Of a stretch of DNA of 13,334 nucleotides, positions 1-6,793 are shown one piece after another. The stretch's first letter is position 1. The number at the start of each line of letters is the position of its first letter. The stretch covers positions 1-13,334 of the forward strand of contig CAYGFI010000137.1 in the NCBI GenBank assembly GCA_964349045.1. Direction: 5' to 3'. The notes under the pieces are model-generated. The model searched no databases. It worked only from the letters and a program-made list of their open reading frames with translations, and was not told the origin of the DNA. The position numbers and the translations under genes were made by a program. Source of the stretch: JACJXF01 sp964349045 (GTDB lineage: Bacteria; Bacteroidota; Bacteroidia; Bacteroidales; GCA-2748055).

Positions 1-107
1 CTTACAAAGATTTCTCAATTTATAAGCGTTTTACATATTCTGAATTCACAGTATTATCGAAAACTGAATCGATAAAAGGTTTTGATCCAGAATGGAATAT
101 TTTTTAA
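1..107 (+). CDS. C-terminal end of an unidentified protein (partial)
   Basis: The frame beginning at base 3 is open from the window edge to a TAA at 105-107 and encodes 34 residues ending FDPEWNIF. The other two + frames close earlier (TAA at 23-25 and 73-75). The tail is mixed polar and aromatic with no recognisable motif, so I do not assign a family. The gene begins outside the window. It points the same way as the rubredoxin, from which it is separated by a tandem repeat array that starts about 10 bases after its stop codon. It could still be a chance open frame, but its composition and the clean junction with the array favour a real gene end. Confidence 0.5.
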   Translation, partial: YKDFSIYKRFTYSEFTVLSKTESIKGFDPEWNIF

Positions 108-116
108 AGCATTCAT

Positions 117-203
117 CTTTATCCTTTAACCTTTATCCTTTAACCTTTATCCTTTAACCTTCTATCTTTGTCCTTTTATCTTTTATCTTTGCCCTTTTAT
201 CTT
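117..203. repeat. Heptamer-based tandem repeat array (CTTTAWC, degenerating to a 21-mer)
   Basis: Six consecutive heptamers alternate CTTTATC and CTTTAAC (117-158), so the exact unit is 14 bp repeated three times. The array then continues as two copies of a 21-bp unit (163-183 and 184-203) that begin TATCTTTG and differ by one base. The period stays a multiple of 7. The + strand is almost pure pyrimidine plus A. Each 21-mer carries a TATCTTTG box, matching the Bacteroidota -7 promoter consensus. Confidence 0.85.
184..191 (+). promoter_or_regulatory. Candidate -7 promoter box for rubredoxin
   Basis: TATCTTTG is a full match to the Bacteroidota sigma-ABfr -7 consensus TAnnTTTG and would give a leader of about 15-20 nt before the ATG at 217. 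An identical box lies 21 bp upstream (163-170) in the preceding repeat unit. I see no well-spaced TTTG -33 element, because the nearest TTTG is only 13 bp upstream. The box may be a by-product of the repeat. Confidence 0.45.
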
Positions 204-216
204 AGTCTTATAATAG

Positions 217-378
217 ATGCAAAAATATAAATGCACTGTATGTGGTTTCGTATATGATCCGGAAGAAGGCGATCCCGATGGGGGTATCGCTCCGGGAACA
301 GCTTTTGAAGATATCCCGGAGAACTGGATTTGTCCGGTTTGTGGGGTCAGAAAATCAGATTTCGAACCGGTGGATTAA
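217..378 (+). CDS. Rubredoxin
   Basis: This 53-residue protein is a complete classical rubredoxin, a small cytoplasmic one-electron carrier with a single iron bound by four cysteines. The ligands are visible as C6-T-V-C9-G and C39-P-V-C42-G. The family hallmarks are also present: Y13-D-P near the first knuckle, the GDPDGGI(A)PGT stretch (18-28), and W37 before the second knuckle. Family members usually have 52-54 residues, so it is full length, and the ATG at 217 gives the standard MxKYxC start. Such proteins pass electrons to rubrerythrin, superoxide reductase or flavodiiron proteins in anaerobes, but no such partner lies in this window. It follows a -7-like box in the repeat array and converges with pepD. 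It is the shortest clearly real gene here. Confidence 0.97.
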   Translation: MQKYKCTVCGFVYDPEEGDPDGGIAPGTAFEDIPENWICPVCGVRKSDFEPVD

Positions 379-413
379 AGATTTTCAGGCTATCAGGTTT
401 TTGGTAATCAGGT

Positions 414-481
414 GTTTAGGAAAAGGGCAGTAATAGCCCTTAGCATACATGGTGAATAAACAACCCTATAAACTCCTAAAC
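414..481. terminator. Hairpin between convergent rubredoxin and pepD genes
   Basis: AAGGGC (423-428) and GCCCTT (436-441) form a 6-bp stem with a 7-nt loop. Outside it, GTTTAGGA (414-421) pairs with TCCTAAAC (474-481), giving a possible two-tier structure. It lies between two converging stop codons (378 and 484), where a shared terminator would be expected. The short TTTT run is on the - strand side, so if it is a true intrinsic terminator it would serve pepD better than rubredoxin. Confidence 0.4.
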
Positions 482-483
482 CA

Positions 484-1935
484 CTATTCTTCAGGTATCT
501 TCTGCAATACTGCAAGCAGCAATTTCCAGAATTTTAAAGTTGATGGAATATGAAGCCTTTCATCAGGTGAATGGGCTCCCCGGATAGTAGGTCCAAATGA
601 AACCATATCGAGATACGGGTATTTTTCCAAAAAGAGTCCACATTCGAGTCCGGCGTGAATCGCTCTTACGACGGGATCAGTTCCAAACAGGTCTTTATAG
701 CATTCGCTGGTAATTTTTAAAACCTGACTTTCAATATTGGGTTTCCACCCGGGATATCCTGTTGTACGAGTAACACGGGCTTTTCCAACTTCGAAAATAC
801 TTTGAACCCGGTCGGAAATATCCTTTCGGGCGGAATCAACGGAACTTCTCTGACTGGTTGTAACTATTATCTCATTCTCATTAACGAATTTAACCGAAGC
901 CAGATTTGTTGAGGTCTCTACCAGGCCGGGCATCTCCCGACTCCATTCAATGACCCCGTGCGGACAAGCATACAGGCTATTAAGCAGTCGTGCCTGTGTT
1001 TTCCTGTTTATAACGATTTCTGGTGGATCTGAACGGTTTAGACTTAGGGAAAGGCCAGGTTCAGTAACCTTCAGTTCTTCTTTAACTGTTGCAGCAAACT
1101 GATCGAAATATACTTTACAGGCTTCATAATGCTCAGGTTCAATGGTGAATATTGCTTTTGCTTCTCTTGCAATAGCGTTACGTAAATTTCCGCCATCGAA
1201 ATGTGCAAGCCTGGCTCCAAAATCCCGGGAAATGTTCCATAAAAACCTGTTGAGGATCTTATTTGAGTTACCAAGACCTTTATGGATGTCATCCCCCGAA
1301 TGTCCTCCTTTGAGTCCTTTAACCAGTATTTCGAAAGCCAGATGTTTGGCAGGTAGTTTTTTTGGATGAAAGGTAAAGACCGCATTTGTGTCATTACCTC
1401 CTGCACATCCGATAAAAATTTCCCCTTCATCTTCCGAATCCAGATTTAGCAGGATTTTTCCCGTAAAAAAATCTTTCTCAAGTTCACAAGCTCCGGTGAG
1501 ACCGGTTTCTTCATCCACGGTAAATAAGCATTCAACAGGTCCATGACTGATATCTGTTGCATCAAGTACAGCCAATTGAGCCGCAATACCTATTCCATCG
1601 TCAGCTCCCAGTGTTGTACCTCTTGCCTTGATCCATTCTCCCTCGATAGAAATCTGAATTGGATCTTTTTCAAAATCATGCTTATTATCTGAGTTTTTTT
1701 CACAAACCATATCCAGGTGCGACTGAAGAACTACTGTCATTCGTTTTTCCATCCCTTTTGTGGCAGGCTTCTTTATCAGCAGGTTACCGGCATTATCGAC
1801 AACATATTCCAGATGGTTATTTTCAGCATATTTTACCAGGAATAATCTTATCTGTTCTTCCTTTTTCGAAGGGCGGGGTATTCTGCATATTTCCTCAAAA
1901 TACTTCCAAAGCGCAGTTGGCTGATGATTGCTCAT
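484..1935 (-). CDS. pepD: Aminoacyl-histidine dipeptidase (PepD, M20 metallopeptidase family)
   Basis: This cytosolic Xaa-His / non-specific dipeptidase (peptidase family M20) hydrolyses dipeptides during peptide utilisation. From the ATG at 1935 it has 483 residues, the usual PepD size. All di-metal site elements are visible: H73 and D75 in SHLD, D112 in GADDGIG, the glutamate pair E142-E143 in DEETG, D166 in NLDSED, and H455 in GAHSPDE. The middle of the protein (about 200-395) is the lid/dimerisation insert, with a GGHSGDDIH motif near its start. The N-terminus ALWKYFEEICRIPRPSKKEE is typical of the family. The open frame extends to a TTG at 1953, with another ATG at 1944. I prefer 1935 because it places the start as in other family members. 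The gene stands alone, divergent from the dehydrogenase and convergent with rubredoxin. Confidence 0.95.
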   Translation of the reverse strand: MSNHQPTALWKYFEEICRIPRPSKKEEQIRLFLVKYAENNHLEYVVDNAGNLLIKKPATKGMEKRMTVVLQSHLDMVCEKNSDNKHDFEKDPIQISIEGEWIKARGTTLGADDGIGIAAQLAVLDATDISHGPVECLFTVDEETGLTGACELEKDFFTGKILLNLDSEDEGEIFIGCAGGNDTNAVFTFHPKKLPAKHLAFEILVKGLKGGHSGDDIHKGLGNSNKILNRFLWNISRDFGARLAHFDGGNLRNAIAREAKAIFTIEPEHYEACKVYFDQFAATVKEELKVTEPGLSLSLNRSDPPEIVINRKTQARLLNSLYACPHGVIEWSREMPGLVETSTNLASVKFVNENEIIVTTSQRSSVDSARKDISDRVQSIFEVGKARVTRTTGYPGWKPNIESQVLKITSECYKDLFGTDPVVRAIHAGLECGLFLEKYPYLDMVSFGPTIRGAHSPDERLHIPSTLKFWKLLLAVLQKIPEE

Positions 1936-2022
1936 TATTTTCATTAGGTTCAAATAATTATGTTCAACAAAATACTGCTTATAAATAGGTTTTACAACAA
2001 TATCAGGTTGGTTTTTTATTGG

Positions 2023-2030
2023 TAGATTTA
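2023..2030 (+). promoter_or_regulatory. Weak -7-like box upstream of the dehydrogenase
   Basis: TAGATTTA matches TAnnTTTG at all but the last base and lies 28 bp before the ATG at 2058, in the AT-rich spacer divergent from pepD. I could not place a -33 TTTG at the expected distance, so this is a weak candidate. Confidence 0.28.
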
Positions 2031-2057
2031 CGTTTCAAAAATAAATTATAAATTACA

Positions 2058-3245
2058 ATGAAAAAGACAATCGTAGCTTTGCCAGGCGATGGCATAGGAA
2101 GGGTAGTACTTGAAGAAGCAATCCGCGTAATGGATGCAGCGGGTTTTCATGCAAATTACGTGGAAGGAGATATTGGCTGGGATTTCTGGGTGAATGAAGG
2201 CAATCCCTTACCCGGGCGCACCTTAAAACTTTTGGAGGAGCATAAAACAGGACTCTTTGGAGCCATAACCTCCAAACCGAAAGATGCAGCCGCTAATGAG
2301 TTGTCCGATAATCTTAAAGGTAAAGGTTTAATTTATTCCAGTCCTATCGTCAGTCTTCGTCAGTATTTCAACCTCGATATATGTATACGTCCATGTAAAA
2401 CCTATAAAGGTAATCCACTGAATTTCATTCGCCGGGGTGTTGGAAATACTGTTGAAGAACCGCTGGTGGATGTTGTAATCTTTCGCCAGAATACAGAAGG
2501 TTTATACGGTGGGGTGGAATGGACAAATCCCCCGGATCTGGTTTACCAGGGACTAAGATCCCATCCGAAATTTGTTCAGAATTTCGGAAATGTACCCAAA
2601 GAGGAACTTTCTGTTTCTACACGAATATTTAGTCGCAAAGCCACCGAACGTATTCTGAGAGCATCATTTAATCATGCCCGAAAATACAAATATAAATCTG
2701 TCACAGTATGTGAAAAGCCTAATGTAATTCGCGAAACTTCAGGCATGATGTACAAGCTGGCCCATGAAATACAAAAATCCGATTTTCCGGAAATTGAACT
2801 CTGGAACACGAACATCGATGCACAAATGATGTGGCTTACCAAAAACCCTGAAGATTATGGTGTCATCGTTGCAGGCAATATGTTTGGGGATATTGTTTCA
2901 GATGGATTTGCAGGGCTCATCGGCGGACTCGGATTCGCTTGCAGCGCGAACCTGGGTGAAAATGTTTCTGTCTTTGAACCCACTCATGGTTCGGCCCCTA
3001 AATACGCTAATTACCCGGTTTCAATTGTTAATCCTATCGCGATGATTGCCTCTGCCTGCATGATGCTTGAGCACATCGGTGAAAAGCAGATATCAGTTTG
3101 CATTTCAGAGGCAATTGCAAAAGTAATTATAGATGGAAAAGTTAAAACTTACGATATGATGAAAATGACCGGAAATCCAGATGTAATAGAGAAAGGAGCA
3201 GCCTCAACACGCCAGATGGCAGATGCAATTATATCGAATTTATAA
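2058..3245 (+). CDS. Isocitrate/isopropylmalate-family dehydrogenase, probably NADP-type isocitrate dehydrogenase
   Basis: This protein of 395 residues spans the whole beta-decarboxylating dehydrogenase fold. The GDGIG start (10-14) is followed by a substrate segment SSPIVSLRQ (94-102) and LDICIRP (106-112), which resemble isocitrate rather than isopropylmalate enzymes. Catalytic and metal residues are in place: R101, R111, R143, Y150 in NTEGLYGG, K220 in CEKPNV, D254 in NIDAQ, and D278/D282 in FGDIVSD. The cofactor loop reads H310-G-S-A-P-K315-Y316. The Lys-Tyr pair corresponds to the NADP-selecting residues of E. coli Icd, where NAD enzymes usually have Asp-Ile. I therefore infer oxidation of isocitrate to 2-oxoglutarate with NADP. 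A related 2-hydroxyacid substrate remains possible. The HD-domain gene follows 60 bp downstream and may be cotranscribed. Confidence 0.88.
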   Translation: MKKTIVALPGDGIGRVVLEEAIRVMDAAGFHANYVEGDIGWDFWVNEGNPLPGRTLKLLEEHKTGLFGAITSKPKDAAANELSDNLKGKGLIYSSPIVSLRQYFNLDICIRPCKTYKGNPLNFIRRGVGNTVEEPLVDVVIFRQNTEGLYGGVEWTNPPDLVYQGLRSHPKFVQNFGNVPKEELSVSTRIFSRKATERILRASFNHARKYKYKSVTVCEKPNVIRETSGMMYKLAHEIQKSDFPEIELWNTNIDAQMMWLTKNPEDYGVIVAGNMFGDIVSDGFAGLIGGLGFACSANLGENVSVFEPTHGSAPKYANYPVSIVNPIAMIASACMMLEHIGEKQISVCISEAIAKVIIDGKVKTYDMMKMTGNPDVIEKGAASTRQMADAIISNL

Positions 3246-3305
3246 GGTCGTCATCATCATGCCAGCACCTTGAGCCGTCAAATCTAACTTAATACAAAAA
3301 CTGCC

Positions 3306-3851
3306 ATGGACAAACAAATCAATAAACTCTGGCCAGAACTGAAATGGATTAAAGATGATGTCCTGAGAGAAAAAACAGCTCGTACATGGGAGCTTGCCTT
3401 AGAGCGAAGTATGCTAACCATTAACGATTTGAATTCTATCCCCTTCACCTTGCTGGTACCCGGAATTAAAGTCACCTTTATGGCACATAAGCGATGCGTG
3501 GTGCATATCGTCCGGGAAGCGGGGGAGAAGTCAAATGAATTTTTCGGCGCTGATCTCCCGGTAAATATGGATGTACTTATTGCAGGCGCCATCCTTGCCG
3601 ACGTGGGTAAACTCCTTGAATATGAATTAAAAGATGGAAAGGCTGTCCAGGGAAATTATGGAAAATACCTCAGACATCCGTTCAGTGGTGTTTCACTTGC
3701 AGAAGCCTGTGGCTTGCCCCCTGAAGTATGCCATATCATTGCAACCCATGCCGGTGAAGGCGATATGGTAAAACGTACCACGGAAGCCTGCATTGTGCAC
3801 CATGCCGATTTTATGACCTTTGAGCCATTTCGTAGTCGTTTGCAGGTTTGA
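3306..3851 (+). CDS. HD-superfamily phosphohydrolase-like protein with altered HD doublet
   Basis: This is a small cytoplasmic protein of 181 residues with an HD-superfamily pattern: H67 in VVHIVREAG, then AILADVGKLLEYE (95-107), H124 in YLRHPFSG, H148 in ATHAGEG, and D168 in HHADFM. At the doublet that names the family the histidine is replaced by alanine (A98-D99), while the following VGK and the other putative ligands are kept. HD proteins hydrolyse phosphomonoesters or nucleotides using a mono- or binuclear metal centre. Losing one ligand could mean a different metal arrangement or a non-catalytic role. Nothing suggests truncation or frameshift. It follows the dehydrogenase by 60 bp in the same direction, which suggests but does not prove joint transcription. 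The substrate is unknown. Confidence 0.82.
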   Translation: MDKQINKLWPELKWIKDDVLREKTARTWELALERSMLTINDLNSIPFTLLVPGIKVTFMAHKRCVVHIVREAGEKSNEFFGADLPVNMDVLIAGAILADVGKLLEYELKDGKAVQGNYGKYLRHPFSGVSLAEACGLPPEVCHIIATHAGEGDMVKRTTEACIVHHADFMTFEPFRSRLQV

Positions 3852-3858
3852 TATAAAG

Positions 3859-3873
3859 TTAGAATTTAGAATT
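3859..3873. repeat. Inverted arm of the CTAAATT array
   Basis: TTAGAATTTAGAATT is the exact reverse complement of two consecutive units of the heptamer array at 3912-3952, for example 3915-3929. It begins 8 bases after the HD gene stop codon. In RNA the arm could fold onto any register of the array with a 15-bp AT-rich stem. Confidence 0.75.
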
Positions 3874-3911
3874 CAGAATGTAGAAGAAAAAATCATTTTA
3901 AACTCATAACT

Positions 3912-3952
3912 CTAAATTCTAAATTCTAAATTCTAAATTCTAAATTCTAATT
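3912..3952. repeat. Tandem heptamer array CTAAATT, five perfect copies plus one shortened copy
   Basis: Five perfect CTAAATT units run from 3912 to 3946 and are followed by a 6-base copy lacking one A (3947-3952). The array ends directly at a -7 promoter box (3954-3961). It fills most of the gap between the HD gene and the MFS gene. Confidence 0.9.
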
Positions 3953-3953
3953 C

Positions 3954-3961
3954 TATATTTG
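3954..3961 (+). promoter_or_regulatory. -7 promoter box for the MFS/ADP-ribosylglycohydrolase operon
   Basis: TATATTTG fully matches TAnnTTTG and lies 30 bp before the GTG start, giving a predicted leader of about 24 nt. It begins one base after the last heptamer, so the -33 region lies inside the repeat and contains no TTTG. Array length or sequence could therefore affect promoter strength. Confidence 0.55.
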
Positions 3962-3991
3962 TAATATAAATCTACAAATCATCCATGCCCC

Positions 3992-5143
3992 GTGAAGGAA
4001 ACCATCAAACTTCCATTGTTCTACTTTCTGCTGTATTCAGCTTTTGCTTCATGGTTGGCCTTTTTTAATGTACACCTCTCCAATTTGGGATTTTCCGGAT
4101 TTCAAATTGGCACTTTGAACGCTGTTTTTATTTCCACAAGCGCTTTGGCGGTTCCTTTCTGGGGTATGATGGCCGATCGTCGTGGTAGTTATCGTATTCT
4201 TCTGTTACTTTCTGCCCTTTGTGCTCTAATTGTACTTTCTTTGTCTTACATTACTGCATATTTTGGAATTCTGGTTCTGGTATTACTTATATCACTCTTT
4301 CAACAACCTATGGGCACAGTTGTCGATGGTATGACTCTTGGACTTGTCCGTATCCGGTCTGACCTTTCCTACGGAAAATTCCGACTGTGGGGTTCTGCCG
4401 GATACGCTCTTACCGCACTCACTGTCGGATATTTTGCGATGAAAAACACGGAGATAATCTTTAGTATTGCCGCCATTCTTTTTTCGATAGTATTGGTTAT
4501 AAATATTATTACACTTCCGCCTAAACCAGTTACTGGCAGAAACCTTGTAAATTTCAAAAGTTTAAAAACCTTCATGCAAAACAGGGTGGTTGTATCTTTC
4601 TTTTTTTTGATGCTGTTTTACGGAATCAGCATTTCTCCCTTGCATCAGTTTATTAACCTTTACTATATCGAAATAGGAGCAACTAACAAACTAATAGGAA
4701 TTGCGTTTGCCATTCAGGCAGGATTCGAAATACCCTTCTTCCTTTTCGGAATTAAACTGGTGAAAAGAACCAGTCCGGAATTTGTGATCCTTCTCGCCAT
4801 GTTTGTTTCAATTCTCAGGATGGTTTTATATGGTTTTATCTCTAATCCTGAGATTGCCTTAATTTTTGGCATCCTTCATGGGTTCACCATTTCATTTTTT
4901 CTTGTGGGCGCGGTACAATATGTTCAATCTCATACCCCACCCGAACTCAGTACAACAGGACAATCCATGATCTGGGCTTTTCATTTCGGAGCCGGACTAA
5001 CTTTTGGTTACCTGATTATTGGATATCTGAAGGATCTCATGGGTATGCAGAAAACCATGCATGTTCAGGCAGCATTTGGTACCCTGGTATTACTAGCTAC
5101 TATGGCCTTTTTCAGGAGGTTAGAAATTAAGTTTAATAAATAA
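3992..5143 (+). CDS. MFS transporter (MFS_1-like / nucleoside-symporter-like)
   Basis: This integral inner-membrane protein of 383 residues has about twelve hydrophobic segments, beginning at LPLFYFLLYSAF (7-18). The loop after TM2 has the MFS signature WGMMADRRGSYR (57-68), and the stretch SYGKFRLWGSAGYA (126-139) before TM5 is typical of the MFS_1-like/LacY-related group that includes phenylpropionate and nucleoside H+ symporters. The long cytoplasmic loop at about 175-198 divides two six-TM halves. The start must be GTG at 3992. The frame has a stop at 3962, the nearby ATG at 3985 is out of frame, and the next in-frame ATG lies inside TM2. The lipoprotein ADP-ribosylglycohydrolase starts 10 bp downstream, so the two are almost certainly one operon. 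The substrate may be a product of that enzyme, such as a nucleoside, ribose derivative or sugar. That link is inference. Confidence 0.88.
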   Translation: MKETIKLPLFYFLLYSAFASWLAFFNVHLSNLGFSGFQIGTLNAVFISTSALAVPFWGMMADRRGSYRILLLLSALCALIVLSLSYITAYFGILVLVLLISLFQQPMGTVVDGMTLGLVRIRSDLSYGKFRLWGSAGYALTALTVGYFAMKNTEIIFSIAAILFSIVLVINIITLPPKPVTGRNLVNFKSLKTFMQNRVVVSFFFLMLFYGISISPLHQFINLYYIEIGATNKLIGIAFAIQAGFEIPFFLFGIKLVKRTSPEFVILLAMFVSILRMVLYGFISNPEIALIFGILHGFTISFFLVGAVQYVQSHTPPELSTTGQSMIWAFHFGAGLTFGYLIIGYLKDLMGMQKTMHVQAAFGTLVLLATMAFFRRLEIKFNK

Positions 5144-5153
5144 TTCAATAATC

Positions 5154-6773
5154 ATGAAAAAACTTCGTATCGCCAAACTACTGATTTTAATACTACTCAC
5201 ATTAGTATCCTGTAAAAACGCTTCAAATGGATTCAGAACTCTCAGTCCGGAAGTGTTATTGGATAAAATTGCCGGAGGATGGGCAGGAAAAATGATTGGA
5301 GTTACATATGGCGCTCCAACAGAATTCAGGGCTCAGCAACGGATTTATGAAGATTCAATAAAATGGAAACCATCTGATATATGGCAAAGTATGTGGCAGG
5401 ATGATATTTATGTCCAATTAACGTTCTTAATGACAATGGATCAATATGGTTTCGAGGCTCCTGCTATTAAGTTCCACGAAATGTTCGCCAAGGCAGGTTA
5501 TCAGTTGTGGCACGCTAACATGCAGGCAAGAAAGAATTACTTTGATAGTATTTTTCCTCCCGCTTCCGGTAGCCCGGAATATAGCATGCATGCCGATGAC
5601 ATTGATTTTCAGATTGAGTCTGATTATATTGGTTTTATGTGCCCTGGTATGCCAAAAACAGCCTCAGAAATAGCTGATAAAATTGGCCGGATTATGAATT
5701 ATGGTGATGGATTATATGGTGGTATTTTTGTTGCAGCTCTATATTCTGATGCTTATTTCGAATCAAATATTTTAAAAATTATTGAAAAGGCACTTCTGTC
5801 AATACCTGCAGAAAGTGATTATAATAAAATTGTTAGGGATGTTATAAATTTATATAGTCAATATCCTTCCGACTGGCGATCCGCCTGGGATGAACTTGAA
5901 AGTAAATGGGGAGATGTTGATATCTGCGGAGCAGGTTCTGCATTTAATATTGATGCTAAACTTAATGGCGCTTATATCGTAATGGGCTTATTATACGGCG
6001 AGGGAGATCCCCTGAAAACCCTTGAAATATCAACCCGATGTGGTCAGGATTCCGATTGTAATCCATCAAATGCAATGGCAGTTCTTGGCGTAATAAAAGG
6101 ATTTAGTGGTCTGCCAACGGATATGCAGAAAGGGGTAAAAGAAGTTGCTGATTCGATGTTTATTAATACGAATTATACCTTTAACACGGCCGTTAACAGT
6201 ACCAAAAAATACGCTCTCGATTTAATTGTCAGAAATGGAGGAAAAGTAACAGATCAGAAAATAAGGATCAAAACTCAGTCACCTTTAGCGCCGGAATTGG
6301 AAGTATCTTACCCTGATGTTGCTTTTGATAAAGCTGTATCGGTTTTTGATGAAAATGCATGGATATTTAAAGGCAATTGGAAATCGTTCGAAATATATTC
6401 ACATAATGATAAGAGAATAAGAAAGCAGTCGGTGTATGCTGAAACGGAAGGAGATGAACTTGAAATAGTTTTCACGGGAACAGGTATTTCGTTAGAGGGT
6501 AACTGGTATAAAGACGGTGGAAAAGCCGACATTTATGTTGATGATATTTTGCACCGCAGTATAGATACATATTACCATTATGCAAATCAGGAACATACAA
6601 CAAGCATGTGGCATGTGATGAAGCTGCAACCCGGAGAACACAAGATAAGGCTGGTTGTAAAGGGTGAAAAACGTCCCGAATCTCTGGGTACCCGGGTTTA
6701 TATAACTCAGGCTCTTATTTTTAAAACAGGTCAGAAGAAAAGTGATAACTCTAAATTTTCTTTTGAATTGTAA
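5154..6773 (+). CDS. Lipoprotein ADP-ribosylglycohydrolase (DraG-like) with C-terminal beta-sandwich domain
   Basis: The protein has 539 residues. Residues 1-20 are a signal peptide ending in the lipobox LVSC, with C20 the lipidated residue. No acidic residues follow the cysteine, so a surface-export signal is not evident and a periplasm-facing anchor is likely. Residues 35-320 form the ADP-ribosylglycohydrolase fold, which removes ADP-ribose or cleaves similar ribosyl bonds with Mg ions. Visible motifs are IAGGWAGKMIGVTYGAPTEF (39-58), WQDD (81-84), HADDIDF (146-152) and GQDSDCNPSNA (297-307), with paired aspartates matching metal ligands. The C-terminus (about 395-525) looks like a jelly-roll accessory domain: GTGISLEGN, a DGGKADIYVDD strand pair, and LQPGEHKIRLVVKGEK near the end. 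It forms a close pair with the upstream MFS gene and converges with the asparaginase gene 20 bp away. The true substrate in the envelope is unknown. Confidence 0.9.
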   Translation: MKKLRIAKLLILILLTLVSCKNASNGFRTLSPEVLLDKIAGGWAGKMIGVTYGAPTEFRAQQRIYEDSIKWKPSDIWQSMWQDDIYVQLTFLMTMDQYGFEAPAIKFHEMFAKAGYQLWHANMQARKNYFDSIFPPASGSPEYSMHADDIDFQIESDYIGFMCPGMPKTASEIADKIGRIMNYGDGLYGGIFVAALYSDAYFESNILKIIEKALLSIPAESDYNKIVRDVINLYSQYPSDWRSAWDELESKWGDVDICGAGSAFNIDAKLNGAYIVMGLLYGEGDPLKTLEISTRCGQDSDCNPSNAMAVLGVIKGFSGLPTDMQKGVKEVADSMFINTNYTFNTAVNSTKKYALDLIVRNGGKVTDQKIRIKTQSPLAPELEVSYPDVAFDKAVSVFDENAWIFKGNWKSFEIYSHNDKRIRKQSVYAETEGDELEIVFTGTGISLEGNWYKDGGKADIYVDDILHRSIDTYYHYANQEHTTSMWHVMKLQPGEHKIRLVVKGEKRPESLGTRVYITQALIFKTGQKKSDNSKFSFEL

Positions 6774-6793
6774 CAGTCCAAAGTTTTCATAGA

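Noticed and set aside
242..433. 63-residue + strand open frame overlapping the rubredoxin region
   Set aside because: It is an out-of-frame shadow. The frame starting at 217 encodes a complete rubredoxin with all four cysteines.
1071..1430. 119-residue - strand frame inside pepD
   Set aside because: It overlaps the PepD coding region in another frame and resembles no family, while PepD motifs continue through the same bases.
3284..3592. 102-residue - strand frame opposite the HD gene
   Set aside because: It is antisense shadow of a gene with clear HD-superfamily motifs, with Ser/Thr-rich composition typical of such shadows.
3985..4068. ATG at 3985 as the MFS start
   Set aside because: It is out of frame with the transporter and reaches a stop after 27 codons. 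The GTG at 3992 is the only start between the upstream stop and TM1.
6774..6793. Bidirectional terminator between the convergent ADP-ribosylglycohydrolase and asparaginase genes
   Set aside because: The gap is only 20 bp and shows no inverted repeat.
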